DNA of 29,077 nucleotides from IMG/VR virus record IMGVR_UViG_3300021952_000031, positions 1-29,077 of that record. The stretch is one strand, 5' to 3'. Below are positions 14,516 through 21,419 of the stretch, piece by piece. Within the stretch, counting starts at the first letter, position 1, and each line of letters starts with the position of its first letter. The translations under genes were made by a program, and so were the position numbers. The notes beneath the pieces are model-generated. The model did not search any database. It had not been told where the DNA came from and saw only the letters and a program-made list of their open reading frames with translations. The stretch is from a virus.

Positions 14516-14803
14516 ATGAGTAACAAATTCAAAAAACAATTGCAGGAATTAGACCAATTAATGAAAGTTGCCGAGCAAGTACGGAAAGAAACCCGTATGG
14601 AACAAGCAAGGATGAGAGCCCAAGGTGTGACCAAGCTCGTAGGAATTCTGGATAAGGTGGCACCTATCCTAATTGAACCAATGCGAAACAATGATATTCG
14701 CCTCAATGCTTCTGTCCATAATGCCTTAAGGAATAACCAATACAAAACCAAAGGTAAGAAGATAGATGTATTGAATAATTTAGAAACTTTAAACTTTGTC
14801 TAA
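14516..14803 (+). CDS. Small unknown helical protein
   Basis: 95 residues. Residues 1-45 are a strongly charged helix with coiled-coil periodicity (KFKKQLQELDQLMKVAEQVR). A central hydrophobic part (VTKLVGILDKVAPILIEPM, about 38-56) and an Asn-rich C-terminal part (NDIRLNASVHNALRNNQ) follow. It contains no metal ligands or membrane segment. It is the first gene after the central non-coding region on the plus strand and begins at a clear ATG 49 nt after the last hairpin. It could form a dimer through the first helix. No family recognised. Confidence 0.65.
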   Translation: MSNKFKKQLQELDQLMKVAEQVRKETRMEQARMRAQGVTKLVGILDKVAPILIEPMRNNDIRLNASVHNALRNNQYKTKGKKIDVLNNLETLNFV

Positions 14804-14822
14804 CCCTGTAAATAAAAACCCT

Positions 14823-15017
14823 ATGAAAATTGTTGTAATTCTTTTGGGCATAATTGCCCTTATGTTGTCAATCAAAGGCGTGTCTCTGATGCAGAACGCA
14901 AAGGATATGATTGAGTTAGGTATGGGCTTTATCGCCATATCAGAAGGATTGTGTTTAATTGTAGTAATGAGAGCAATTGAGCGTAACCGAGAGAGGATAA
15001 TAGATTTATTTGAGTAA
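14823..15017 (+). CDS. Small two-TM membrane protein
   Basis: 64 residues from the ATG at 14823, which follows the usual ccctATG leader. A longer reading would need a TTG at 14796. Two hydrophobic segments are seen, about 2-20 (KIVVILLGIIALMLSIKGV) and 34-50 (GFIAISEGLCLIVVMRAI), followed by a basic/acidic tail (ERNRERIIDLFE). With the next two genes it makes a cluster of tiny membrane-targeted proteins at the start of the early arm. Such clusters often alter the host envelope or block superinfection, but that is inference. Confidence 0.65.
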   Translation: MKIVVILLGIIALMLSIKGVSLMQNAKDMIELGMGFIAISEGLCLIVVMRAIERNRERIIDLFE

Positions 15018-15029
15018 TTTCTTTCTTTC

Positions 15030-15052
15030 TCACTATCATCTTTCTTTCTTTT
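15030..15052 (+). repeat. Shared leader TCACTATCATCTTTCTT (copy 1)
   Basis: The 17-mer TCACTATCATCTTTCTT begins at 15030 and leads into a pyrimidine run ending at the ATG of 15053. The same 17-mer is found at 21198-21214, also directly upstream of a small membrane protein. The shared pyrimidine-rich leader may be a common translation or regulatory signal, or a trace of duplication. Confidence 0.7.
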
Positions 15053-15157
15053 ATGGAACAATTTATCATTGTTTTGTCGCTAACAGGTATCATTTTGTGC
15101 CTGTTTTTTTATGTCGCTACCGAAACGACCGATTGGGAAGGTAATGACGATTTTTAA
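15053..15157 (+). CDS. 34-residue single-TM peptide
   Basis: The frame is MEQFIIVLSLTGIILCLFFY, then VATETTDWEGNDDF and a stop. Residues 4-22 form one membrane helix, followed by a short acidic tail that would lie outside or inside depending on orientation; the lack of basic residues before the helix gives no clear prediction. It follows the leader repeat at 15030 and precedes a lipoprotein-like gene by 20 nt. Short frames can occur by chance; the hydrophobic/acidic layout and its place in a run of tiny membrane genes argue for a real one. Confidence 0.5.
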   Translation: MEQFIIVLSLTGIILCLFFYVATETTDWEGNDDF

Positions 15158-15177
15158 ACCTCAAAAACCCCTTTTTT

Positions 15178-15324
15178 ATGGCAAAATGTGCCCTTTTTGT
15201 ACTGATTTTAATGATTTTTGCGTCCTGTACTGCTCAAAAATGCGTATGGGGTAAGGGCGATGGCATGAATTCCCATTGTCAAAACAAATTTTCTTATCAT
15301 AAACCCCCCTTTAATTTTAATTAG
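15178..15324 (+). CDS. Small putative lipoprotein
   Basis: 48 residues: MAKCALFVLILMIFASCTAQ, then KCVWGKGDGMNSHCQ and an aromatic tail. A basic start, a 13-residue hydrophobic core, and FASC at residues 14-17 make a plausible signal-peptidase-II lipobox with Cys17 as the lipidated residue. The mature peptide would be only ~32 residues with two further cysteines. Tiny phage lipoproteins are known either as outer-membrane spanins (Rz1) or as superinfection-exclusion factors. Since this gene is in the early arm, far from the holin, the second seems more likely. It begins 20 nt after the 34-residue TM gene. Confidence 0.5.
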   Translation: MAKCALFVLILMIFASCTAQKCVWGKGDGMNSHCQNKFSYHKPPFNFN

Positions 15325-15327
15325 AAT

Positions 15328-15615
15328 ATGGAAACTACTTGTGAAAAATTACCCAAATTCCGACCATTGAGCGAACCTGTATCGTTTATTGAAAACATAT
15401 TAGGCAAGGACTTTGATTGGGAAGATTTAAACCCTATTCATTTAGAGGTAGATGAAGAAAATAGCACCTGCTATCAAGTTTATGAGTATTTTGGTACATA
15501 TGTACTTGAAATAGAGCAGGCCGAAGGTGGTGCTTGGGTAGGTCATAACAATTGTTGGTACTGGCAAATAGACCACAATACTACTTGGACAGAAATTTCA
15601 TTAACTAACGCTTAA
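15328..15615 (+). CDS. Small acidic unknown protein
   Basis: 95 residues, acidic, with many aromatic residues in the second half (CYQVYEYFGTYVLEIEQ, GGAWVGHNNCWYWQIDHNTTW). It has three cysteines without a zinc-binding arrangement. The N-terminal LPKFRPLSEPVSFIENILGKDFDWEDLNP is probably helical. It begins 4 nt after the lipoprotein-like gene, so they are co-translated. Small acidic early phage proteins are often inhibitors of host enzymes, but no family is recognised here. Confidence 0.62.
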   Translation: METTCEKLPKFRPLSEPVSFIENILGKDFDWEDLNPIHLEVDEENSTCYQVYEYFGTYVLEIEQAEGGAWVGHNNCWYWQIDHNTTWTEISLTNA

Positions 15616-15626
15616 AATAAATCAAT

Positions 15627-15806
15627 ATGGAAAACAAGTACAAACAAATTGAAGATTTAGGACCTGAATACGATTCAGCAGGATTTAGGGAAGAAGATAG
15701 AATTGTAAATGGGCAATACATGGTTATTTGTGAACATAGTTTCATAGATATAAACAACGATGGTTTAGAAAAATGTCGCTTCTGTAACCAACTAAACGAA
15801 GAATAA
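15627..15806 (+). CDS. 59-residue protein with C-x-H…C-x2-C cluster
   Basis: The start MENKYKQIEDLGPEYDSAGF at 15627 follows the stop of the previous gene by 11 nt and an atcaatATG leader. Residues 35-53 contain CEH and, later, CRFC (ICEHSFIDINNDGLEKCRFC), the ligands of a small zinc knuckle. The first 30 residues are acidic. It may be a small zinc-stabilised binding protein. It is placed before the longer gene at 15856. Confidence 0.55.
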   Translation: MENKYKQIEDLGPEYDSAGFREEDRIVNGQYMVICEHSFIDINNDGLEKCRFCNQLNEE

Positions 15807-15810
15807 ACAT

Positions 15811-15858
15811 TTCACTCAATTATTAATCATTAATTAACCCTTAAAACAAAACAAGATG
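15811..15858 (+). repeat. Repeated gene leader (copy 1)
   Basis: A 48-nt stretch ending at the ATG of the 15856 gene recurs at 16287-16334 with its last 30 nt identical and about five differences in the first 18. The shared core contains TTAATTAACCC followed by TTAAAACAAAACAAG. It suggests duplication of a leader plus gene start, since the two downstream proteins share their N-termini. Confidence 0.8.
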
Positions 15859-16092
15859 GAACAAAAAACAATTTATCAAGTAGTAATGTGGGACTCTTAT
15901 CTTGGAAATTCAGGACTTGAATTTAGAGATTCTGTACAAAGTCATTGGGAGTCAATAGAAGACGCATATAAAATGGCGTTAAGTTTACAGCGAGAATATA
16001 CCTATCAAGAAACAACAGAAGGTACTGATGAAGAATTACAAACCTATTTTGTTGTACAGAAAATTATTGTAAACCCTCATAAAATAAATTAA
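15856..16092 (+). CDS. Small unknown protein, paralogue of the 16332 gene
   Basis: 78 residues. The start MEQKTIYQVVMWDSYLGNSG is similar to METKTIYSVMYDT-type start in the 16332 gene, and an identical leader precedes both, so they are probably products of duplication that have diverged strongly. The pattern is a strand (TIYQVVMWD), a helix (SIEDAYKMALSLQREYTYQ) and a last strand (YFVVQKIIVNP), possibly a small alpha/beta fold. No catalytic motif. Confidence 0.62.
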   Translation: MEQKTIYQVVMWDSYLGNSGLEFRDSVQSHWESIEDAYKMALSLQREYTYQETTEGTDEELQTYFVVQKIIVNPHKIN

Positions 16093-16093
16093 T

Positions 16094-16309
16094 ATGGAAT
16101 TAGAAAGCTACTACATGCAAATTGATATCTCAAAAGTTGCATATGAATTGGCCGAAGATAGGTTCACAGAACTTATACAATCAGGCAAGATTAAAAACCC
16201 TTATGTCCAATTAAGCAACGGAATGAGGTATTCAGATGAAGCTCAAGCAGAATTTGAAGGCTTATACGAATATTTTTGGAACACTATTCACTCAATTGCT
16301 CATGATTAA
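16094..16309 (+). CDS. Small acidic unknown protein
   Basis: 71 residues, mainly helical by pattern (YMQIDISKVAYELAEDRFTE, EAQAEFEGLYEYFWNTIHS). The first ATG follows the previous stop by one nucleotide. Its last codons form the start of the second leader copy, meaning that the repeat includes coding sequence here but non-coding sequence at copy 1. No membrane segment or known domain. Confidence 0.6.
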   Translation: MELESYYMQIDISKVAYELAEDRFTELIQSGKIKNPYVQLSNGMRYSDEAQAEFEGLYEYFWNTIHSIAHD

Positions 16310-16334
16310 TTAACCCTTAAAACAAAACAAGATG
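16287..16334 (+). repeat. Repeated gene leader (copy 2)
   Basis: This 48-nt copy ends at the ATG of the 16332 gene; its 3' 30 nt are identical to 15829-15858. The 5' part lies within the end of the 16094-16309 gene. Confidence 0.8.
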
Positions 16335-16682
16335 CAAGAAACTAAAACAATTTATTCAGTAATGTATGATACAGGAGAACAATACGACGGTCAAGACACT
16401 CACATCTACAAAATGTTTGACAACCCTATCCAAGCCTCAAGGTGTGTCACTTGGCTATATGACCAAGTAATAAAGCACGTTACTGGTGTTATACATTTGC
16501 AAAGGGATATTCAACAATTAGAATTAGATTATGGTCAAGACCATTCAGATTTAATTAATATAAAAGAACATGAGTTGTTAGATTTGTATGCAAAACCACC
16601 TTTAAAAGGTTTCAACCCTGATTACAATGTAATTTTTATTGAAGAAAATAAATTAGAAACAATTTTTATACCTCAAAACTAA
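16332..16682 (+). CDS. Small unknown protein, paralogue of the 15856 gene
   Basis: 116 residues. The N-terminal TKTIYSVMYDTGEQYDGQDT corresponds to the start of the 15856 protein. A helical middle (IQASRCVTWLYDQVIKHVTG, LQRDIQQLELDYGQDHS) then replaces the shorter helix of the paralogue. The C-terminus ends in strands (YNVIFIEENKLETIFIP). It is soluble. A role in host takeover is possible from its place in the early operon, but no motif supports it. Confidence 0.62.
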   Translation: MQETKTIYSVMYDTGEQYDGQDTHIYKMFDNPIQASRCVTWLYDQVIKHVTGVIHLQRDIQQLELDYGQDHSDLINIKEHELLDLYAKPPLKGFNPDYNVIFIEENKLETIFIPQN

Positions 16683-16686
16683 AACT

Positions 16687-17046
16687 ATGGGACGCTACTA
16701 TTCAGGAGACATCAACGGAAAATTTTGGTTCGCTGTGCAATCATCTACAGCTGCCGACAGATTTGGTTCACGTTTTTACGAGCCAAACTATGTGTGCTAT
16801 TCATTCACAACAGATGAATTGCCAGCCTGCGAGGCAGAGGTACTTGACATTGAGCAATTTTTAGGTGACAAGATTGCCATATTAGACAAGTTCTTTAGTG
16901 AAGCAGGTGGCTACAGAGATGATGATTTGTACAAACTTGGTATTACTAATTATGATTTGAAAGAATATGCCGACCTATTACTCGGCAGAGAGATACGAGA
17001 TTGTATCAAAGAAAATGGTGAATGTAATTTTGACGCAGAACTTTAA
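16687..17046 (+). CDS. Unknown phage protein (MGRYYSGDINGKFWFAVQSS type)
   Basis: 119 residues. The N-terminal MGRYYSGDINGKFWFAVQSS followed by AADRFG is a distinctive sequence that I associate with unassigned proteins of several phages and mobile elements, but I know of no proven role. The rest is acidic and helical (DELPACEAEVLDIEQFLGDK…NYDLKEYADLLLGREIRDC). It is likely small and globular, possibly with an RNA- or protein-mimic surface given its many acidic residues. It is 4 nt from the preceding gene. Confidence 0.65.
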   Translation: MGRYYSGDINGKFWFAVQSSTAADRFGSRFYEPNYVCYSFTTDELPACEAEVLDIEQFLGDKIAILDKFFSEAGGYRDDDLYKLGITNYDLKEYADLLLGREIRDCIKENGECNFDAEL

Positions 17047-17073
17047 TCTTTAAACCCTATAAAACAAAACCCT

Positions 17074-18297
17074 ATGACAGCAGAACAATTAATTATCGGT
17101 AACAAGTATGTGCCTTTCCAAAAGACAGCAGGTGAATCATTTGAAGATTCATTCTTTATTAGAAACAATTATGTTTTTTTGTACTATCGTGGCACAGACC
17201 CATCGTCTGGTAGACATACATTTGGTGGTAGCGAAAGAGGTTCAGGTGGAGGATTTTATAACCCTGGAGATGTATACGAATACATTGAAGAGCACAATGG
17301 GATACGAAGAGGTATGGCTGTAACTATTATAAACGATGGATATACCTTCTCAACTTATGCAGATATGTTTGAGCAATTAAGATTTGCAAACAAAAGAAGA
17401 AATGACGCTTGGGATAATGATACAGAAGGCGTAGTGTTTGCTATTTCTAAAGTGCCTGATGGCCGAGTTGTATTCGCAGTAAGACATAGTAGTGGCAAGG
17501 AATGTTTGATTGAAGCAGCAGGTGTTAGATTAGTAGATGATGTAGTAGATTGCTTGCCTACCAAATGGTTTATTGAAATCAATGAACTCAACAAAGCTGA
17601 CTTAAAAGAGTGGAGAGGATTTAATATTACTCAAGATTATGGCTACCTATTGTCTGACATACCAGAAGGAAAAAGTCACAGTTTGCCTAACAACTGTGGA
17701 TACTATGTTAGAACGCTTGAAGAATACCCTGAATACAGATTAATAACCGATGAACAATTTTATAACCAAGTAATAAATAAACCTATGCCACAAATAACAC
17801 AAGAAACATTACCAGAAACACCACAAGATGCACCACAAGATGCACCACAAGAAACAAAACAATACCCTAAGACACCTGAGGGTTTATATCAAATGACCGT
17901 AGACTTACTTGCCTTTGAAGTAGGTGATACAGTTAGAGTAACCCATAAGGTTCCTTCCCACTATAATGGTTGGCAAAACAATTGGTCTGATAGTATGGAC
18001 GTTTTCATTGGCAGAGAGTACAAGATAGAAGGAATTTTTGAAACAGGTTTTCAATTAGAATATACTGATAGTTACAAATTCCCAATCTACAGCTTAGAGC
18101 TTGTCAAAAGAAAAGAAACTCTTAGTACCCACACATTATGTTTTACTGGGGCAAGTGGAAGTATGGAAGATGGCGGTGAATTTGTACACTTTAATAGCCC
18201 AATCACAAAGTTATCAGGTAATGATGTGTATTGGTTGGTTCAGTTGTTAATAATGGCAGGTGTTGATAAAAAATATAGTGTATCTACAAAGATATAA
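17074..18297 (+). CDS. Unknown two-part protein with a repeated C-terminal domain
   Basis: 407 residues. The N-terminal part (1-235) has a Gly/Ser-rich loop (SGRHTFGGSERGSGGGF, about 44-60) and strand-rich parts around VVFAISKVPDGRVVFAVRHS. A low-complexity linker (about 245-268) repeats QDAPQDAPQETKQ. The C-terminal domain (about 285-345) is VGDTVRVTHKVPSHYNGWQN…SMDVFIGREYKIEGI, a small beta domain also found in the 18351-18803 protein, which thus looks like a duplicated and separated copy. No catalytic motif is recognised. The linker's perfect GATGCACCACAA repeat in the DNA (about 17827-17850) suggests slippage. Confidence 0.7.
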   Translation: MTAEQLIIGNKYVPFQKTAGESFEDSFFIRNNYVFLYYRGTDPSSGRHTFGGSERGSGGGFYNPGDVYEYIEEHNGIRRGMAVTIINDGYTFSTYADMFEQLRFANKRRNDAWDNDTEGVVFAISKVPDGRVVFAVRHSSGKECLIEAAGVRLVDDVVDCLPTKWFIEINELNKADLKEWRGFNITQDYGYLLSDIPEGKSHSLPNNCGYYVRTLEEYPEYRLITDEQFYNQVINKPMPQITQETLPETPQDAPQDAPQETKQYPKTPEGLYQMTVDLLAFEVGDTVRVTHKVPSHYNGWQNNWSDSMDVFIGREYKIEGIFETGFQLEYTDSYKFPIYSLELVKRKETLSTHTLCFTGASGSMEDGGEFVHFNSPITKLSGNDVYWLVQLLIMAGVDKKYSVSTKI

Positions 18298-18350
18298 AGA
18301 TAAATGTAATTATAAATTCATATTTTCTCACTAACAAAACAATATAAATT

Positions 18351-18803
18351 ATGACAAACAAAGATTTATTACAGATGCATTTTGATGTACTTAACTTACA
18401 AGTAGGTGATGTTGTACAAATAACCCATAAAGTACCTGCTTATTACTTAGGTGTAAGCTATGGGTGGAATGATTGTATGGATAGGTATGTAGGTAGAACT
18501 TTCCAAGTAAAAGAAATAAACGAAAATCATATTGGTCTTCATGAAGATGAACATTGGTGTTGGCATCCTGCTTGTCTCAAAGTGGTATCTCGTAAGCCTA
18601 AAGATGTAACGATTACCTTTGGGTTAACAGAAGATGGCATTAACCCTGAGTATGTGGCAAAGATTAATGCACAAACTGCATTTGTATACAAGAACGATGG
18701 AATGGAATTGTTATGTGACATAGATTTTGATACCGTTGAGATGATATTCAAACATATGAATAAGTTGTCAGGTAAAATGCTTCTAACAAGAGGCGAAGAA
18801 TAA
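18351..18803 (+). CDS. Unknown protein sharing a domain with the 17074 gene
   Basis: 150 residues. Residues 15-65 (LQVGDVVQITHKVPAYYLGV…DCMDRYVGRTFQVKEI) are clearly homologous to residues 285-345 of the previous protein, with the same VGD-V-THKVP, a W-(N/S)D-MD core and VGR/IGR. The C-terminal half (VTITFGLTEDGINPEYVAKI, LLCDIDFDTVEMIFKHMNKL) is different. The shared small beta domain could be a ligand-binding or protein-binding module. 53 nt separate it from the upstream gene. Confidence 0.68.
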   Translation: MTNKDLLQMHFDVLNLQVGDVVQITHKVPAYYLGVSYGWNDCMDRYVGRTFQVKEINENHIGLHEDEHWCWHPACLKVVSRKPKDVTITFGLTEDGINPEYVAKINAQTAFVYKNDGMELLCDIDFDTVEMIFKHMNKLSGKMLLTRGEE

Positions 18804-18835
18804 TTTGGTAAATTGTAATTTATTTCTTAACTTTA
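18804..18835 (+). promoter_or_regulatory. Candidate Bacteroidota-type promoter
   Basis: TTTG (18804-18807), a 20-nt spacer and TAACTTTA (18828-18835), one mismatch from TAnnTTTG. It ends 12 nt before the ATG at 18848, so the leader would be very short. It would give the 18848-21138 gene pair its own transcription. Confidence 0.4.
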
Positions 18836-18847
18836 AATACAACAATC

Positions 18848-20119
18848 ATGAACGCAAAACCGATTTACTCCAACTCATTCAAGAAGTTCTTGTCTGAGTC
18901 AGACAGCCGCATCTGTAAAATCTTACACAGGCTTGACCTTAAAGATAGACCATCGTCTATCGTAACAACTAAGGATATTAACTATATAACCAATCGTAAA
19001 GAAGGGTTAATCAGTTATCTTCCAAGCAATCGTCCTCACATTATGAACGAAGACTATACTTGGTCTCGTCAAGGTAGAGAGTCAGGCCGTGCAGGTAGAG
19101 TTATCCGTAAGTTATTTGATAGCAGGTTTATATCTCGCTATCTAACTGACAAAGACTTTGAGGACTTTACTAATCTGTATCGCTCCGAGTTCAATGGTCA
19201 AGGGTTGCAATTTGTTCTCCGTGATGCTGACCAAATTCCAGATGTGTATGATATGGATATCTGTGAGGAAGGTTCACTCGGTAATAGCTGCATGAATGGC
19301 GACGGTTGCTATATGGATATGTATTCACACAATAGTGACATGCAAATACTTACATTAGTTAATACAAATGGCAAGTTGTGTGGTCGTGCTTTAGTATGGC
19401 ACAATGTTATTGCCAATGACGACCGTGATAATCGTATAACAGTTATGGATAGGATTTATACATCCGATGACTTTATGGCTGATATGTTTGTTCGTTATGC
19501 AAATGAGAATAAATGGTACTACAAATTTAACTACAAAAGTGGTGGCAATATACAGCAGTTCTTTAACCCTGATGGTGATACGGTTCATTTAGTTCTTAAG
19601 GTTAATCTTGACACCGACTTTGGAAGTTATCCATATATTGACACATTGTGTTATGGTGGTGATGGTTTCATAACAAACGATGATGATGCAAGTAGTGCTC
19701 ATTATTGTTACCAATATACAGGTGGCGATAGATGTGAAAGATATTGGGACGAAATTGATGACTGTAGAATTGATAACAGCGAAGATGTAGTTCACATTGA
19801 AAATGGTAGATATAGAAGACACAATACTCATATTGATAATGCTGTAAGTATCAATGGTGAGTGGTGGTGGTGCGATGACGAAGACATTATTGAGGTTGAT
19901 GGTACTTGGTATGAAAAAAGTGATGACGAAATAGTTGAGGTAGATGGAGATTGGTATCGTACTGACGATGAAAGTATTGCTTATTGCGAATGCGATTATG
20001 AATATCACCTCACCGAAGATTTAGTGTACCACGATAGTAGAGGTTGGATACTTCTTGAGAATGCCGTGAAGGTAAAAGATGTTATCTACCACAAAGATGA
20101 GGTAGAGGAATTAGTATAA
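18848..20119 (+). CDS. Phage protein with SCM/GRALVW/VMDRIY motifs and acidic repeat tail
   Basis: 423 residues. The central part (about 135-265) contains GSLGNSCMNGDGCYMDMYSH, LVNTNGKLCGRALVW and VMDRIYTSDDFMADMFVRYA, a set of blocks I have seen in large unassigned phage proteins, but whose biochemical role I cannot name. The C-terminal ~115 residues form a run of short acidic units of about 18-20 residues with a repeating pattern GxWYxxDDExIxEV (NGEWWWCDDEDIIEV, DGTWYEKSDDEIVEV, DGDWYRTDDESIAYC). These could form stacked beta hairpins or bind divalent metal. It is followed 23 nt later by the M20-type peptidase. No signal peptide. Confidence 0.75.
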   Translation: MNAKPIYSNSFKKFLSESDSRICKILHRLDLKDRPSSIVTTKDINYITNRKEGLISYLPSNRPHIMNEDYTWSRQGRESGRAGRVIRKLFDSRFISRYLTDKDFEDFTNLYRSEFNGQGLQFVLRDADQIPDVYDMDICEEGSLGNSCMNGDGCYMDMYSHNSDMQILTLVNTNGKLCGRALVWHNVIANDDRDNRITVMDRIYTSDDFMADMFVRYANENKWYYKFNYKSGGNIQQFFNPDGDTVHLVLKVNLDTDFGSYPYIDTLCYGGDGFITNDDDASSAHYCYQYTGGDRCERYWDEIDDCRIDNSEDVVHIENGRYRRHNTHIDNAVSINGEWWWCDDEDIIEVDGTWYEKSDDEIVEVDGDWYRTDDESIAYCECDYEYHLTEDLVYHDSRGWILLENAVKVKDVIYHKDEVEELV

Positions 20120-20142
20120 TTTAACTTATAAAAAACAAAACA

Positions 20143-21138
20143 ATGGACAACAGAAAACATAAATTAATTGATGTACTATCTGTACAATCAGAGAGTTACA
20201 ATCAATATAGAATGTTCGCCTACATAGTTAGGGAACTTAAACGCTTAGGCTGTACTTACTATTCTCACAATGGTAACTTGTATGCAACCAAAGGTATTGC
20301 TGACAAATATCCGTGTGTTGTTTCCCATATGGATACTGTCCACGATATCGGTGAGGACTTGACTGTGTTAGAGATTGACGGTGTGCTTACAGGTTTCAAT
20401 AGATATACTATGACTCAGTCTGGTATTGGTGGCGATGATAAGGTTGGTGTGTTCATATGTTTACAAGCATTAGAACATAACGATAACATCAAGGCTGCTT
20501 TCTTTAGAGATGAAGAAGTTGGTTGTGGTGGTAGTTATGAGGCCGATGTAGATTTCTTTACTGATTGTAGATTTGTATTGCAATGTGATAGACGTGGCAA
20601 TAGCGACTTTATTACAAGTGCAAGTGGTGTTCAGTTGTCCAATGATTTGTTTCAATCCGATGTGTTACCTATTGTCACTAAGTATGGGTATAGCTTTGCC
20701 CAAGGTGCAATGACAGATGTTATGGCCCTTAAGGAATTAGGTATACAATGTAGTATGGCTAATATGAGCTGTGGTTATTACAATCCCCATATGGATAACG
20801 AGTATGTTATTGTTAGTGATGTGTTTGTTACATTGGATATGGTGTTAGATATTATTCACGAGTTACATAAGAATGATTATAACTTTGTATCTGTAAACAA
20901 ACCATATAAGAAGTATAGCGATATAGGTTATCGTAGTTCTTTTAACCTGCCGCCTGCTAAGTCATACCACAGCCCTTATTATGATTGGGAGCTTGATGAT
21001 TACAACAAGTCGTTTGGTATTAGCTCATCTTTTTGTGAGGGTTGTGGCATAACCCATAACTTAGATGACTTAAAGTTAGCAGCTGATGTTAACGCAATGG
21101 TTTGTAAAGATTGCTTTGATTTGTTTGAATTTAAATAA
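20143..21138 (+). CDS. M20-type metallopeptidase with C-terminal zinc ribbon
   Basis: 331 residues with the full ligand series of the M20/M28 clan of co-catalytic zinc aminopeptidases and deacylases. SHMDTVHD holds H62 and D64, GGDDKVG the bridging Asp98/99, and RDEEVG the catalytic Glu124 and ligand Glu125. QCDRRG supplies D149, and YYNPHMDNEYV supplies H216. All are intact, so it should be active in removing amino-terminal residues or hydrolysing amide bonds in a small peptide. The family's dimerisation lid seems absent, since the spacing from D149 to H216 is short. Residues 298-324 add C-x2-C…C-x2-C, a treble-clef or zinc-ribbon tail uncommon for M20 peptidases. The substrate is unknown; host peptide scavenging or inactivation of a signal or toxin peptide are possible. 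Confidence 0.85.
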   Translation: MDNRKHKLIDVLSVQSESYNQYRMFAYIVRELKRLGCTYYSHNGNLYATKGIADKYPCVVSHMDTVHDIGEDLTVLEIDGVLTGFNRYTMTQSGIGGDDKVGVFICLQALEHNDNIKAAFFRDEEVGCGGSYEADVDFFTDCRFVLQCDRRGNSDFITSASGVQLSNDLFQSDVLPIVTKYGYSFAQGAMTDVMALKELGIQCSMANMSCGYYNPHMDNEYVIVSDVFVTLDMVLDIIHELHKNDYNFVSVNKPYKKYSDIGYRSSFNLPPAKSYHSPYYDWELDDYNKSFGISSSFCEGCGITHNLDDLKLAADVNAMVCKDCFDLFEFK

Positions 21139-21162
21139 AGATGTTTTGTTTTGATAAGAGTC

Positions 21163-21195
21163 GGGGGTTTGATTGTTTTCCCCCTTCTCTTTTTC
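21163..21195 (+). terminator. Intrinsic terminator after the M20-type gene
   Basis: GGGGG (21163-21167) pairs with CCCCC (21180-21184) around a 12-nt loop, followed by TTCTCTTTTTC. It lies 24 nt after the peptidase stop and before the next leader repeat. Confidence 0.65.
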
Positions 21196-21197
21196 TA

Positions 21198-21214
21198 TCA
21201 CTATCATCTTTCTT
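21198..21214 (+). repeat. Shared leader TCACTATCATCTTTCTT (copy 2)
   Basis: Identical to the copy beginning at 15030. It leads into a pyrimidine stretch and the ATG of a small membrane protein at 21222. Confidence 0.7.
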
Positions 21215-21221
21215 CTTTTGT

Positions 21222-21419
21222 ATGAAAAAAAAATTAATTTTAATTATTTTGTGCATCCCAATTGGTTTTGGAATGCCTTTTAAGTATTGGCTTATCAGCT
21301 ATGTTTTATCAATTATTTATGGATTCTTTAAATTTAAAAACTATGGAAAACTTAACACACCTACCCGACCATCTAAAAAGATTGGCAATGATGACGACTA
21401 TTTTGGAAGCATGCCATAA
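21222..21419 (+). CDS. Small membrane protein
   Basis: 65 residues from MKKKLILIILCIPIGFGMPF at 21222; the frame opens earlier at 21141 but that stretch contains the terminator. One or two hydrophobic segments lie in residues 3-40 (LILIILCIPIGFG and YWLISYVLSIIYGFF), with a basic start, so the N-terminus probably stays inside. The tail is polar and acidic. It shares its pyrimidine-rich leader with the 34-residue TM gene at 15053. Its 3' end overlaps the next gene by 77 nt in another frame. Confidence 0.55.
   Translation: MKKKLILIILCIPIGFGMPFKYWLISYVLSIIYGFFKFKNYGKLNTPTRPSKKIGNDDDYFGSMP

Noticed and set aside
19589-20008. 139-residue minus-strand open frame
   Set aside because: It mirrors the acidic repeat part of the 18848 gene and is Ile/Thr/Val-rich, as expected of the complement of GAT/GAA-rich codons.
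21141-21221. Upstream extension of the 21222 membrane-protein gene
   Set aside because: The added stretch contains the intrinsic terminator at 21163-21195 and the leader repeat, so it is unlikely to be coding.
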